The notes below the pieces were generated by a model. It worked only from the letters and a program-made list of their open reading frames with translations, searched no databases and had not been told where the DNA came from. The position numbers and the translations under genes were made by a program. Below are positions 1 to 41,403 of a stretch of 64,000 nt of DNA, one piece after another (the stretch's first letter is position 1; every line of letters begins with the position of its first letter). This DNA comes from Blastocystis sp. Blastoise (Eukaryota > Sar > Bigyra > Opalinata > Blastocystidae). The stretch is taken from contig JBBPEB010000032.1 in NCBI GenBank assembly GCA_039096225.1, positions 283,501-347,500 on the forward strand. Reading direction: 5' to 3'.

Positions 1-1070
1 TTTATGTTCATCATTGTATAGTTTTTCATTTGACGCCTTTAAACTTTTAATTGAATTACATTCATAATAATATCAATACTCTCTTCCAATTTAAATGTTT
101 TTTTTTCTTGGTTCACCAATTTTTCATTGTTTAGAGTATCAATATTTTTAATATGTTAATGCTATTTTTGTTTAATAGAAAAGAGTATATCTGTTTTTAA
201 CAATAATGATTTTATACAAAATATGAAGTGACATACAATGAAAGAAACTTTTTCTTTATCTATTATAACTTTGATTTAAGTGTATTATTTATTATCATAA
301 CTTAATTTTATTATTTTTATCATTCTATGAAACTATTTAATGAAATGGATAGTTTTTGTTTGGTTATATATATATATATTTCGTAATAGTCTGAATATAC
401 TATTATAATATACTATTATAATATACTATTTTCTATTCTATTCATTACTTCTTTCTCTATATATTTACATAAGTTTGATCTAATTTTGTTTCATTAATAA
501 CTTTGATAAATTAACTCAGAAATCTATTTAATATATACAATAAAAAGAGTAATATTACTATTTTCTCTTTTATATCTATTTCTCAAAATTCTTATATTAC
601 TGATATATACATATTCTGATACACACAATAAGTATACACATAAAGTAACAATTTACCAGATAATGATTTTCATAATTTCTCTATATATTAAAATATATAA
701 TATACACTGAATCATCTTTTAATCGATATATGCAACTTATACTAAATGAAATGAATGTAAAATGTAACTCATTTTTGAAACTAATTACACCATTGTATCA
801 TTATTATTTTTCAATTATAAATCAAAAGATCAAAAACACATTGAAATTTCATCACTAATCATTTAATCATTTAATTAATTTATTTTACTTCACTTAATCG
901 AAAAAACATTTTTGTGATTTGTTAAGGCATTCATTCCTCAATTCAGGTTTTATCTGGAAATAAAGGACTGGATTTAATCACGGGAATCTCTCAATTCATA
1001 GTGGATTTTCCAGAGATAATTTTTCAGGTCATCAAACCATGGGAAATTCTGGAAAATGACGGCGTAATTC
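1..1070. other. Geneless AT-rich region
   Basis: No supportable gene. The stretch is dominated by A/T runs and short TA repeats, with stops in all frames and no recognisable protein or RNA motif. It probably holds upstream sequence for the GT49 gene or the 3' flank of something outside the window. Confidence 0.6.
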
Positions 1071-1073
1071 ACA

Positions 1074-1192
1074 CTCAGCATAGTAGAAGGTGTTTTCTTT
1101 AGAGTATGCATAGTAGACCAGGCCAATAGGCGGGTAGCCTATTGGCCATACTATGCTGAGCATGAATTTTTTCGTCATACTATGCTGAGCAT
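1074..1192. promoter_or_regulatory. Inverted/direct repeat cluster upstream of GT49 gene
   Basis: The word CTCAGCATAGTA lies at 1074-1085 on the plus strand. Its reverse complement lies at 1149-1160 and again at 1178-1189, within a 17-bp direct repeat at 1147-1163 and 1176-1192. Between them is an inverted repeat: GCATAGTA (1108-1115) plus GGCCAATAG (1121-1129) pairs with CTATTGGCC (1139-1147) plus TACTATGC (1149-1156). The cluster is far more GC-rich than its surroundings and ends about 100 bp before the chosen start codon, so a regulatory role is likely but inferred. The CCAAT/ATTGG pentamers are notable. Confidence 0.55.
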
Positions 1193-1296
1193 AAATTATC
1201 CCGAAAATGACCAAAAGCACTTCTTTTTTGTTTATCATTTATTTTTTTTTATTTTTCATTTTTGTCTTTTCCTTCTTCATTTTTTATTTGGTGAAA

Positions 1297-2519
1297 ATGG
1301 CATTTACTCAAATGAAATTCATACTCTTGACTATTGTCTCATGTGTTTTTACTATGATTATAACAACTTCAATGTTACTCAGTGTCGATAGTATATTTGA
1401 TACTAGGACTCAATCTTTCACAGTAAAAGACATACCAAAACATGTAAGATAGTCACATATATATACAATTTTAACTATCTATCTTTATTAGGCTCAATCG
1501 CTACGAAATAGTTTCTTAATTTCAAATACTGATGTATATATATTTTTTCTATATTCTATTGTCGATCTATTTAATATATATAACTTCATTATCCTTTTTT
1601 AATATATATAGGATAAGCATGGTATGTTTTATTTTGTATTCTTATTTTGTTTTAAATTAAACTAATTAGTTATAGAAACTGTGATTCAAAGTGCTCCTTT
1701 AAAGAGTATTACTATTAATCAATATACAACAGTTACAAACGATTCTGAAACAGATGAGAAAAGTGTTGACGAAGAAACAAACAATGATATAACTAAAAAT
1801 TCTGATGAAAATTCAATTCCTGTTTCGAATGATAATCACAATGATGATAATGATAAGGACGAAAATGAAAAAATAAACATAAATAATAATAATAATGAAA
1901 GTGATAATAGTAATGATAATGAAAATGATAAGAATAATGAAAATGATAAGAATGATAATAGTGATAATAATAGTGATACTAATAGTGATAATAATAGTGA
2001 TAATAATACTACTAATGATAATACTAGTGGTAATACTAGTGGTAATACTAGTGGTAATACTACTACTGATAATACTACTACTGATAATACTAATGATAAT
2101 ACTACTGATAATACTACTAATGATACTACTAATGATACTACTAATGATAATATTACTACTGATAATACTACTGATAATAATACTAGTGATAATGCTACTG
2201 ATAATAATACTAGTGATAATACTACTAATGATGCTACTACTACTGATACTACTGATAATACTACTAATGATACTACAAAAGTCGACTCTTCTTCTTCTTC
2301 TTCTTTACCTGCAGAAACCTCTAATGTTGAATCGTCACAGAAACAAAAAGAATCTATTCCAATTAAACAATTCTATCAAACCTCAGATGAAACCGATAAC
2401 CACGGGAATAACGATATTCCTAAAGAAGCTAGTTCAATAGAAAAGAATGATCCTGTTATGTCCATTACAGTTCCCCACGAAAATTCAAATTATGATGTTA
2501 CTCTTACGAGTCAAATGAC

Positions 2520-2555
<36 letters not shown>

Positions 2556-2622
2556 TATTATATATATATATATAGACATGAACGTATATGTTTATTGAAA
2601 CATCTTTTGAAATTATGGAGAG

Positions 2623-2701
<79 letters not shown>

Positions 2702-3965
2702 ATAATAATATATATATAATATATAATATTATTATTATTATTTCTTCAGTCCTTTTTCTTTGGGTGTATATACAATCGAAGAAACAGATGCATTCACACG
2801 TTCGAAAATTAGTAATTTACATTTACCCGAAAGAATGGTATTCTCTTATTATAAAGGAGAAACTTTTAATGTGTTTCCCATTAATAAAATGAGAAATACC
2901 GCCATTGAGCACGTGACTACCACTCATTTCTGGTTAACGGATATGGATATGTGGCCAATGCGTATATATATATATATAATAAGTATAATAAGTATAATAA
3001 GTATAATAATAATAATAAGTATAATAATAATAATAAGTATAATAATAATAATAATAATAAGTATATATATATATATATAGAAGAGACATATGATCGTATT
3101 TTATCGCTTCCTGAAGAGTATCTCGCGGATACCAAATTGGCGCTAATTGTGCCCGCCTTTGAAATTGAAAAGAATAGAAAAAAATGTATTAGTTTTGAAT
3201 CTTGTGGAGTTGATTTATTTAATAGAATGCCTAGTAATAAGAAAGAGCTTGCCGAATGTTTGGAACGAAAAGAATGTGATAGATTCAGACCTAAACAAAG
3301 ATTACATAATTATTATCCTGAAAACTTTTTTATGGATAACGAAACGGTTGTTTTTGGTGTAAAATGTTTTAAAGGAAAAACACAAGAACCGTATATTAAT
3401 AATATATAATAATATATAATAATATATAATAATAATATATAATAGCATATATTCCACATTATTCTAGTTATGTTGTCGTTAAGAAGACCCCCACCATGCC
3501 CCTCTTTGACGAGCGTTTCGTTAATTACGGTTACAATAAGGTCCAATGGTTAGAGCACCTTCGATATGTCGGTTATTCCTTTATGGTCATTAATAATGTA
3601 TTTGCTATGGACTTACCCCACCCGAGGTATACATATATATTATTATTATTATTATGATTATTATAATTATGATTATTATGATTATAATTATGATTATTAT
3701 ATAACACTATATATATATATTATTATTATTATTATTTTAATAATAGTTAACTATATAACACTAAATATTTGCATATATATATTACTATATATATCATATA
3801 TATATTACTATATTACTATATATATATAGATCTCGTTATTTGAATAGTTTTATTAAGAGTATTCAAGACACAAAAGGAAAAGAAATGGAAATGTTGTTAG
3901 TATATGAACAATTTATGATGGAACTTCAACAGAATCCAACGCAATCAGTCATTCCCAAGTGCTAA
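1297..3965 (+). CDS. GT49 family (LARGE/B4GAT1-type) glycosyltransferase, type II membrane protein
   Basis: Golgi-type glycosyltransferase of the GT49 family, whose animal members (B4GAT1, second domain of LARGE) add glucuronate to glycan acceptors; the substrate here is unknown. Exons: 1297-1443, 1492-1533, 1612-1621 (10 nt), 1676-2519, 2576-2623, 2750-2961, 3081-3390, 3468-3626, 3830-3965. They sum to 1,908 nt, giving 635 aa. An in-frame ATG at 1207 would add 30 residues, but that stretch is a T-rich poly-hydrophobic run and more likely 5' UTR. From 1297 there is one signal anchor (residues about 7-28), a long Asn/Asp/Thr/Ser stem, then the catalytic domain: [15 protein letters not shown], a YTIEE segment, TDMDMWP carrying a DxD metal site (D428/D430), [19 protein letters not shown] and YDERF-like [13 protein letters not shown]. 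The PYVVV join fixes the acceptor at 3467 rather than an earlier AG. Family is clear; donor and acceptor sugars are not. Confidence 0.88.
2624..2749 (+). repeat. TA microsatellite in GT49 intron 5
   Basis: The intron between exons 5 and 6 is almost entirely a (TA)n run of about 70 bp followed by AAT/ATT triplets, ending TTCTTCAG. This run is probably length-variable. Confidence 0.8.
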
Positions 3966-5255
3966 TTGAACTGTGTTTTGTACGGAGAATATATATATAT
4001 TTATTGATTTTCAATTATTTTAAATAATCACTCGTCTATACATATATTTTACTTAAAACCCCTTTTACTATATATATATATATATTTGTATATATTACTA
4101 TATATTTTATTATTTTATATATATATATATATTATTTGTTTTCCAAATTAATTCCAATTTATAAAATTTTTATATATTTCTCTAAAAATATTAAAATATA
4201 TCTGTATATATATATATATATATTCATTATTTCTATTCCTCTAACAAATCTCTATATATATATTATATATATTTGTAAAACACAACTTTAAAGTTTGTGT
4301 TGTTAGTGTGTATATTTCTCGTCTAAATATATATATATATATATATATTAACTACCTCTCTCTTAATTTATTATTTACATTTTTTTTTAACTATTTGAAA
4401 TATCTTTAATTATTTATTATTTATTAACATTACTTATTATACTTTTACCATAAATATTTAAATTCATTTTTTAAAATATGTTTTTATTTTTTACATTTTT
4501 TTTTTTTAAAATCTTTTTTTCGTTGACATTTTCTTCTTTTATATATGTATGTATACATATATGTATATATAAATCAAATTATTCATTAATATAGTCACTT
4601 TTCGTTTTAATATTGTACTTAGTTTTGTTCTTATTATTATTATATATATTGTCTATTGTTATTACAAACTATATATTGATTATTACATAAAAGTCATTCT
4701 ATTATTATTAAATATATATATATGATATTAAAAAAAAAAATCTTTAAAAATGGTTTTCAGCATATATAATTGATATTGAATGCCAAGACTATATTCATTT
4801 GATATTAAATTTATTTTATCTATCCATATATAGCATCAGGTATATTTTGTTTGTCAAATGAAATATTTTGTATTGTTTTCTTTATATAAAAAGTAAATTT
4901 ATATTATTATTTAACCTCTTCATTATGTAATAAAATTGATAATCTCTTGTATTGTTCAATAATACTTATATATATATTATTTTGAAATTTATACTCTTAT
5001 TTTTAAATAAATTATATTAACAAAACAATGATAATAAATAAGACAATGATAATTAATAACTTTAAAATATTCAGAAAATTGAATAAGATAAGGATACTAT
5101 AAGGAAATAAAAAACCAAAGTATATATAAACACATATAATATAAAATAGAAGGTCTTTTTAAATATTAATAAAAAATATATGAAATATAAAAATTATTGA
5201 ATTATTAAATCTATATATAAATAAAAATAAAACATTATGATTTAGATTTTATTGA
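3966..5255. other. Geneless AT-rich intergenic region
   Basis: Between the 3' end of the GT49 gene and the first tandem array there are many short TA repeats and T-runs and no frame or motif I can support. Confidence 0.6.
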
Positions 5256-6905
5256 TAATTATTATTCGATAAAAACGGTATTATCTAATCATAAATCATA
5301 AAAAGTAAATGAATAGTGATCACTACATAAATATATATAACAATAAAAAAACAATATATATAAATATATAAAACACACTAGAAGATATTTAGATTTCTTG
5401 TGGATACATTAAAGAATAAAAACGGTATCATTCAATCATATATCTATAAAAAAAAAAGGAAATAAAACAAGTGATAACTCTATAAATAAATAATATAAAA
5501 TTAAAAAAAGTATTATAATTTTTGTAGCCAATAATAATAGACAAAAACGGCATTATCCAATTATATATATCTATAAAAATTAGATATACTTTATAGTTAT
5601 ATAAATATAAAAAGTTAAATAAATAAATAAAAAAGAATACACTACAGAATATTTAAAAACGTTTGATAATACTTTTAGATAAAAACGATATTATCCAAAA
5701 TGAAATATTAATAAATAAATAAAAATAGTGTATAACATATATATAAATAAAAAGAATATATAAATAAATAGAATACTAACAAAGTATTTATATTCTTTCA
5801 ATAAATAAAATAGAAACAAACGGCAGTATCAATTGTATATATCTTATAAATAAATATACTTTATAGTAATAAATAAATAAAAGGATATATATAAATACTA
5901 ATAAGATATTCATAATTTTTTTAACGAAAAATCAGTAGATAAAAACGATATTATCCAAATATAAATATTATAAATAAACATAATAGTAATCAATATATAT
6001 AATATATAATAAAAAGTATTTTATTCCGTTATATAAAAAATAGATAAAAACGGTATTATCAAATTCTATATATATAAAATAAGCATACTTTATAAATAAC
6101 AAAGTATATAGAAAAAACTAGTAAGTAAAATTGATTCTTTGAATAATTAATGAATAAAAACGATATTATTCAATTAGAAATCATAAAAACAAATATACTT
6201 TACAGTTATAAAAAACAGTAAGTATTTTTATTCCTTTCAATAAATGAAATAGGTAAAAACGGTATTATCCAGTCATATATCTTAAAGATAAGTATACTTA
6301 ACCGTAATATATAAATAAATATAAAAATAAATAAATAAAAAAGAATACACTAGATAATATTTATATTCTTTCAATAATAAAAATACTGGGTAAAAACGGT
6401 ATTATCCAATATAAATATATATATTAAAAATAATAAACAGAATAGTGGATAATATATAAATAAATATTAAAAAAAAACTAAAAAAGTATTAAGATTATTT
6501 GAACAATAATAAACTAGATAGAAACGATACCATCTAATAATAATCTTGATATATAAATATACTTTATAGTCAAATATATAATAAAAATTAGACATATAAA
6601 AAGTATTTTATTTCGTTATATAAAAATAGATAAAAACGATATTATCAGATTCTATATATATAAAACAAATATACTTTATAAATAGATAAATAATTAAAAT
6701 ATATAAATAAATTACTAAAAAGGAAATACATAATAAACTTGAATAGTGAATAAAAACGATATTACTCAATTATATATAGAACAAATACACTTTATAGTAA
6801 TATATAAACAAAATAGATATATATACATATATAGAATAATAAAAGTACTTATATTCTTTCAATAAATAAAATAAATACAAACGGCAGTATCAATTATATA
6901 TATCT
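5256..6905. repeat. Degenerate tandem array, 98-144 bp period, 14 cores
   Basis: Fourteen copies of a core close to AAAAACGGTATTATCCA occur near 5271, 5415, 5541, 5681, 5815, 5941, 6045, 6155, 6253, 6391, 6524, 6631, 6751 and 6875. The spacing is 98-144 bp. Variants are AAACGATATTAT and AAACGGCAGTATCA. Around many cores lie further shared blocks: TATACTTTATAGT downstream and TATTCTTTCAATAAATA upstream. The CG dinucleotide in the core is striking in such AT-rich DNA. Two units about 1.06 kb apart (near 5790-5890 and 6840-6945) are almost identical, which suggests a higher-order duplication. No open frame spans the array. Confidence 0.85.
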
Positions 6906-7142
6906 TATAAATAAATATACTTTATAGTAACAAATAAATTAATATAAAAAATTATAAATATAAAAAATAAACAATTTATATATAAATAAATAAAATCAAA
7001 AAAAAATATATTATAAAACAAATATAAATTATAAATAAATAAAAGAAAACCTTCGAAATTATATATATATATATTCATAGAGTTGAGGAGAAAACAATAG
7101 ATAAGGAATAATTATATGGAGAGAAGAAATATATATATATAT

Positions 7143-7935
7143 AGTTAACAAACAAAATTAGATTAAATTATAAAAATGAGATATAATAACATCAAATATA
7201 TAGTTAACAAATTATATATAATATAAAAAAATAGATTGAATTATAAAAATGAGATATAAATAACATCAAATATATAGTTAACAAATTGATATATAATATA
7301 AAAATTAGATTGAATTATAAAAATTAGACATAATAACATCAAATATATAGTTAACAAATTGATATATAATATAAAAAATAGATTGAATTATAAAAATGAA
7401 ATATAATAACATCAAATATATAGTGAACAAATTGATATATAATATAAAAAATAGATTGAATTATAAAAATTAGATATAAATAACATCAAATATATAGATA
7501 ACAAAATGATATATAATATAAAAAAAATAGATTGAGTTATAAAAAATGAGATATAATAACATCAAATATATAGTTAACAAATTGATATATAATATTAAAA
7601 AAATAGATTGAGTTATAAAAATGAGATATAATAACATCAAATATATAGTTAACAAATTAAATTAAATTATAAAAAATTGAGATATAATAACATCAAATAT
7701 ATAGTTAACAAATTGATATATAATATAAAAAATAGATTGAATTATAAAAAATGAAATATAATAACATCAAATATAGTTAACAAATTAAATTAAATTATAT
7801 AAAAATGAGATATAAATAACATCAAACATATAGATAACAAAATGATATATAAAAATTGAGATAAAATAACATCAAATATATAGGTAACAAATTGATATAT
7901 AAATAACATCAAATATATAGATAACGAAATGATAT
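7143..7935. repeat. Tandem array, about 37-76 bp period, 13 units
   Basis: A second, unrelated array. Units begin with TAGTTAACAAATTGATATA and continue through an A-rich middle, AGATTGAATTATAAAAATGAG, to ATAACATCAAATATA. Starts are near 7143, 7201, 7277, 7350, 7423, 7495, 7571, 7647, 7701, 7774, 7831, 7881 and 7918; full units are about 73-76 bp and the last ones are shortened. Some units carry TAGATAAC or TAGTGAAC in place of the palindromic GTTAAC. Open minus-strand frames here are by-products of the repeat. Confidence 0.85.
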
Positions 7936-8733
7936 ATAATATAATATAAAAAATATTATAAAACAAATAATAAGAATATATACATATATATACATTCAAT
8001 AGGACGGGAAATAGATCACATAATGATCCAAAGTATATATATATATATATAGAAAGGTATTATAACAATTGACAACGAACTAATTTTTATTAGGTTTTAA
8101 TTATATATTACTTTTTTTTTTTTTATTATTTTTAATTGTAACTAACTACTTAATAATTTTTTTTTATTTTTATTTTTTTTTAAATATATACATATTTTTT
8201 TATGTATATTTATAATTATTATTATTTTTTTTTTATTTTATTTTAATAATTTTTTTTTTAATTATTATTTTTAAAGATATAATAATATTATTATTATTAT
8301 TATTATTAAATTGTTATAATTACCTTATATTATATAAGAATTATACTAAGAGGATGAGAGAAGGAATTATTATGAATAAAACGATATATATATATATATA
8401 TAAGATTCACGGGATAAAAACTTATAAATATACATATAATAAAAAAAAATGAAAAATATATTTAAAAAATAAAATATATAACTACTAAATATATATATTA
8501 TAAATGTAGAAGAAAATATATTTATCAAATAAATAATAATTCCAAAAAAAAATTTACATATAAATATCCTCTTAATAAAAAAGAAAATGGAAAAGTGAAA
8601 AAAAATATAACAATAAATATTGTTATTAGAGTATAATAAGAAAAAGTGTTAAAAAAAGTGAAAATTGATATTCATATAAAGAATAATCAAATTAATAAAA
8701 AAATATATATATATATATAATATAAAATAGATC
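7936..8733. other. 3' flank of giant gene
   Basis: AT-rich DNA with T-runs, ATT triplets and TA repeats. It presumably contains the 3' UTR and polyadenylation region of the giant minus-strand gene. No distinct signal can be singled out because AATAAA-like words are everywhere. Confidence 0.5.
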
Positions 8734-38245
<29,512 letters not shown>

Positions 38246-39873
38246 CGTCTATTTCACTTGCAGACGTAACTTTCTACTTAGATAATCGAATTTACAACGA
38301 ATAAAGGCTCTTTATCAATTTGTAAACAAACAAATTATTAATGTTTACTCCAACCTCAAATTTTATCAATCATTGAATGAACCAATGAAATCAAACAAAA
38401 ATTTAAGCAGTGTTTCTCTATACAAATCATAGAAAAAAATATTTGTCGTCTGAATATTTTTCTTGCAGAAATATTTCTAATTAAGTCATTATGAAAAGAA
38501 CTGAAATTTTCATCGAGAAGATTCTATTTTTGAAATTCCCGTGATTATAAATTATTGATTTTTATACAATTTTTCCCACGGTTATCTAATTCTAGCTTGA
38601 TCAAGTTTTTAGTACAATAATCATAAACATCAAGTAGGGTTTTTTTTCTGGCTTTATTAATACTTGTCAGAGATTCATTCATCTTTATTAAACATTTCTT
38701 TTTTAAATATTTATTTCTTAATATTTTATGATTGTCTACTGTATCTTATAAGTTATATCTTTTTCTATAATACTTGTGCGAAATTCGCCATGTGTAGGTT
38801 TGTGTACATTTCTAAATTTACTACAAACACTTTAGAAACAATCATATAGACTATCTAGTATCGAACTAACTAGTGTAAAGTGTCTAATTATCATTTAAAC
38901 AATGAATCCTTAGTGTTACTTTTTTTAACTAGAAAAACACAATCTTCGTTTCAGAGATAGAATAACTCTACCGTGAATATCAATATCAACTAATCACTCA
39001 ACATCACATACTGAGATGATCCAAAATACTTCGGCAACACTAAATCTCAAAAAAATTCTGAATCACAAAATTCCAATGACTTGGTTTCAACTTTTTTATC
39101 TGATCATATCGATTTTTTTATTTACTAAAAATAAAAAATATATGATCAAATCACAAAAAGAAAGATAATTCACTTTGTAGATCCTTTATCACAAATCCAA
39201 TTACGTGTTAAGATAACCAATAAGAATAATAAGAATTTATTCGGAATCGAGTTCGTAAAATAGAATGTAGATAATAGGTTGCTTTTGTATCGGATATACT
39301 CGTAAAAACGAAAATAAAGTAGATCATCGAGGCAAATGCAAAAATAATACATCACGAATATCCATCATTTCGCCATATCTAGTCATTATTCGAGTCCACC
39401 TGGCGTGTCTGATAGTTATATCAAAGAAAAAATGAAAATATGAAGTAAATCACAACGTGTTTTATGATATCGTAATACATTCTTTCTAATGTATCCACAT
39501 GTTATGTAATGCCGTATATGAATCATAGAAACACGTTAAGTACCTATATAGCAATAAAGAGAATGAATCGTACTCATTTCCTATTGGCTCATCTTAAAAC
39601 ATGTTTAGAACAATTTTACCATGAATCTGATGATATCACAAGATAAAAGAAGCAAGCAAATAAAGGATCCATACCAAAAAAATAATGAGTGGAATATTTT
39701 TAAAAAAATAGAAGATTCAGCAACAATCAGGTATGACTGATTTGTTCAATTTTTTTTCCAAGGAAATTCAGTGTGTTGACTTTTTATTCTATTTTTTCTT
39801 GTCTCTCGGAGAGTATATTTTATTTTATAAAATTATAATATTATTATAGGTATACAAATAGTAAAGAAATAAA
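38246..39873. other. Intergenic region between divergent genes
   Basis: This 1.6-kb stretch lies between the start codons of the giant gene (minus) and the small membrane protein gene (plus). It is less repetitive and slightly more GC-rich than other spacers, with no frame, tRNA or other RNA gene I can support. It should contain both promoters. Confidence 0.6.
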
Positions 39874-40251
39874 ATGTCTATTTTTTTAAAAGGAAGAGTT
39901 GTTATATCATTAGGTAAAAGATATTTTGCTGATGTTGTTTCAAAGTCATCTGTAGAGAAAGTTGGTAAAAAAATAAGTGAAACTGTTGTCAAAGCTGAAG
40001 AAAAGCCTAAAGTTGTGGTGAAAGAAGTAACAAAAGTTGTTGAGAAGACTCCCTTCAATAGAAAACGAAATTGGTTCATTACTGGTTTCGTTCTTACTGC
40101 TGGAACAATGGGTTATTATGTTAATTCTCTTATTGACAAGAAGAATAATCAAATTGAGACTGCTATTAGTCTTCTTAGAGTTGATTTGAAAGAAAAGAAT
40201 TATGAATTTGAACAAAGATTATTAAGATTAGAAAATGCAAAAAATAATTAG
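39874..40251 (+). CDS. Small single-pass membrane protein, possibly mitochondrial
   Basis: Single-exon gene, 125 aa, unlike its intron-rich neighbours. The N-terminus (residues 1-20, MSIFLKGRVVISLGKRYFAD) is basic and hydrophobic with no acidic residue before D20, consistent with a mitochondrial presequence. Residues 25-60 are Lys/Val/Glu-rich. Residues 67-86 (NWFITGFVLTAGTMGYYVNS) are a likely transmembrane helix, preceded by a basic FNRKR. Residues 90-122 look like a short coiled coil. I do not recognise the family; small mitochondrial inner-membrane organising or assembly factors have this build. Coding confidence is good from composition and codon regularity; function is inference. It ends 376 bp from the convergent TEX264-like gene. 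Confidence 0.7.
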   Translation: MSIFLKGRVVISLGKRYFADVVSKSSVEKVGKKISETVVKAEEKPKVVVKEVTKVVEKTPFNRKRNWFITGFVLTAGTMGYYVNSLIDKKNNQIETAISLLRVDLKEKNYEFEQRLLRLENAKNN

Positions 40252-40627
40252 TTTTTGAATTGTTTTTATTTTTAAAAGTAAAATTATTTTATGAAACATA
40301 TTCTCATTTTCTTTTGTATTTATTTTTATGAAACTATTATAGTGTGTTTTTGTTTAGTATTATATGAGTATCAAAAACAATTTTTGCGATCAATGATTCA
40401 ATTTCTTTTTCGAATTGAATACTTATTTTAGTATTTGTTTGAAGTATCATTGATATGGAGAGTTACGACATATGTGAGTGTGTTACCAAAGTTTTGTATT
40501 CTCGGATTCATGTTCTTTAAGTGATGAGAAGAAATCTTCGTTTTCAAGAAAGAAAAAATACCTAAATAAGAGAAAAAAAGTAAAGTATTTATGAAGAGAT
40601 GATTCTTATTGGCTAAAAAGATTTTTT
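40252..40627. other. Convergent 3' spacer
   Basis: Sequence between the two convergent stop codons, with no gene seen. It holds the 3' UTRs of both neighbours. Confidence 0.6.
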
Positions 40628-41403
40628 TTAAATACAAAAATAAAAATACTCTAAAGGTGAGTCATCAATATGATATAATTCAACACATCCATGTGTAGGA
40701 AGATTTCCATTCGTTTTCACATAATTTTCTAATGCTGGATATCTAAATAAAAATAGAATATAATGAATATAAACACTGTTTAAAATAAATATTAAAAACA
40801 AAGAATATATACACAACTGAACGTCCAAATGTATAACTTAATAAGTTTTTAAAAGGAAAGCAAGCACTACATAGAAAGAATACAAGATAGTAGACAAAAA
40901 AATAATAGAGATACTGAGCAACACGACTTTTAGGTATTGTTACTATTTGGAATTCTTCACTGTTTTTAGTGATAATTTGATCTAGTAAATCTTGTCTTTC
41001 AATCACGGCAAACACAGACCATTTCATGTAATCTGGAGATTCTACATCTTTATCTGATGTATAATGTATACATCCAAAACTTTTGCAATCGAGATCTTGA
41101 TTAAATTCCTTAAATATTATTATATTTTATAGTTTCCAAGATATAAATATACTTTTTTGAATATGTTACACACTCTTATCATTGCTTTTCCAAAATCAGA
41201 CACAGGACCCACAAAATTATATGTACTAATCAAAATAAAACAATTATTAATGTAAATATTTAGTAATACAGGACTTTTTTCTCTTCAAATACAATTGTTT
41301 CAACTTTGATCTTTTTGTAGAATCCCATGTATACTGCGAACAATACGCAGAATATCATGCATAATATTGCAATTTGCGCGACTAAAAGATAGACTGATAT
41401 CAT
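40628..41403 (-). CDS. TEX264: TEX264-like protein (GyrI-like domain, ER-phagy receptor family)
   Basis: Exons on the minus strand: 41403-41270, 41225-41153, 41108-40915, 40866-40813, 40742-40628; they sum to 570 nt, 189 aa. Residues about 3-27 form an N-terminal membrane anchor. A GyrI-like domain follows, with family landmarks seen in order: KVLTYNFVGPVSDFGKAM, a CKSFGCIHY segment, acidic residues before MKWSVFAVIE, SRVAHACFPFKNLLSYTFGR and VVYPALENYVKTNG. Animal TEX264 is an ER membrane protein that recruits ATG8/LC3 during ER-phagy and also helps p97 at DNA-protein crosslinks. This version lacks the long disordered C-terminal tail; it stops soon after the domain with SPLEYFYFCI. Domain identity is firm; the ER-phagy role is by analogy. 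Confidence 0.82.

Noticed and set aside
1895-2440. 181-codon Ile/Leu/Met-rich frame overlapping the GT49 gene
   Set aside because: It is the +1 reading of the Asn/Asp/Thr repeat in exon 4; splicing phase and homology support the other frame.
5256-7935. CRISPR-like array
   Set aside because: Repeat units are degenerate, spacers are related to each other, and the setting is a eukaryotic intron-rich genome.
7470-7999. Short minus-strand frames in the second tandem array
   Set aside because: They follow the repeat period and encode only Ile/Leu/Tyr-rich repeats.
38664-39355. Short frames between the giant gene and the small membrane protein gene
   Set aside because: No recognisable motif or plausible splicing; consistent with chance in AT-rich DNA.
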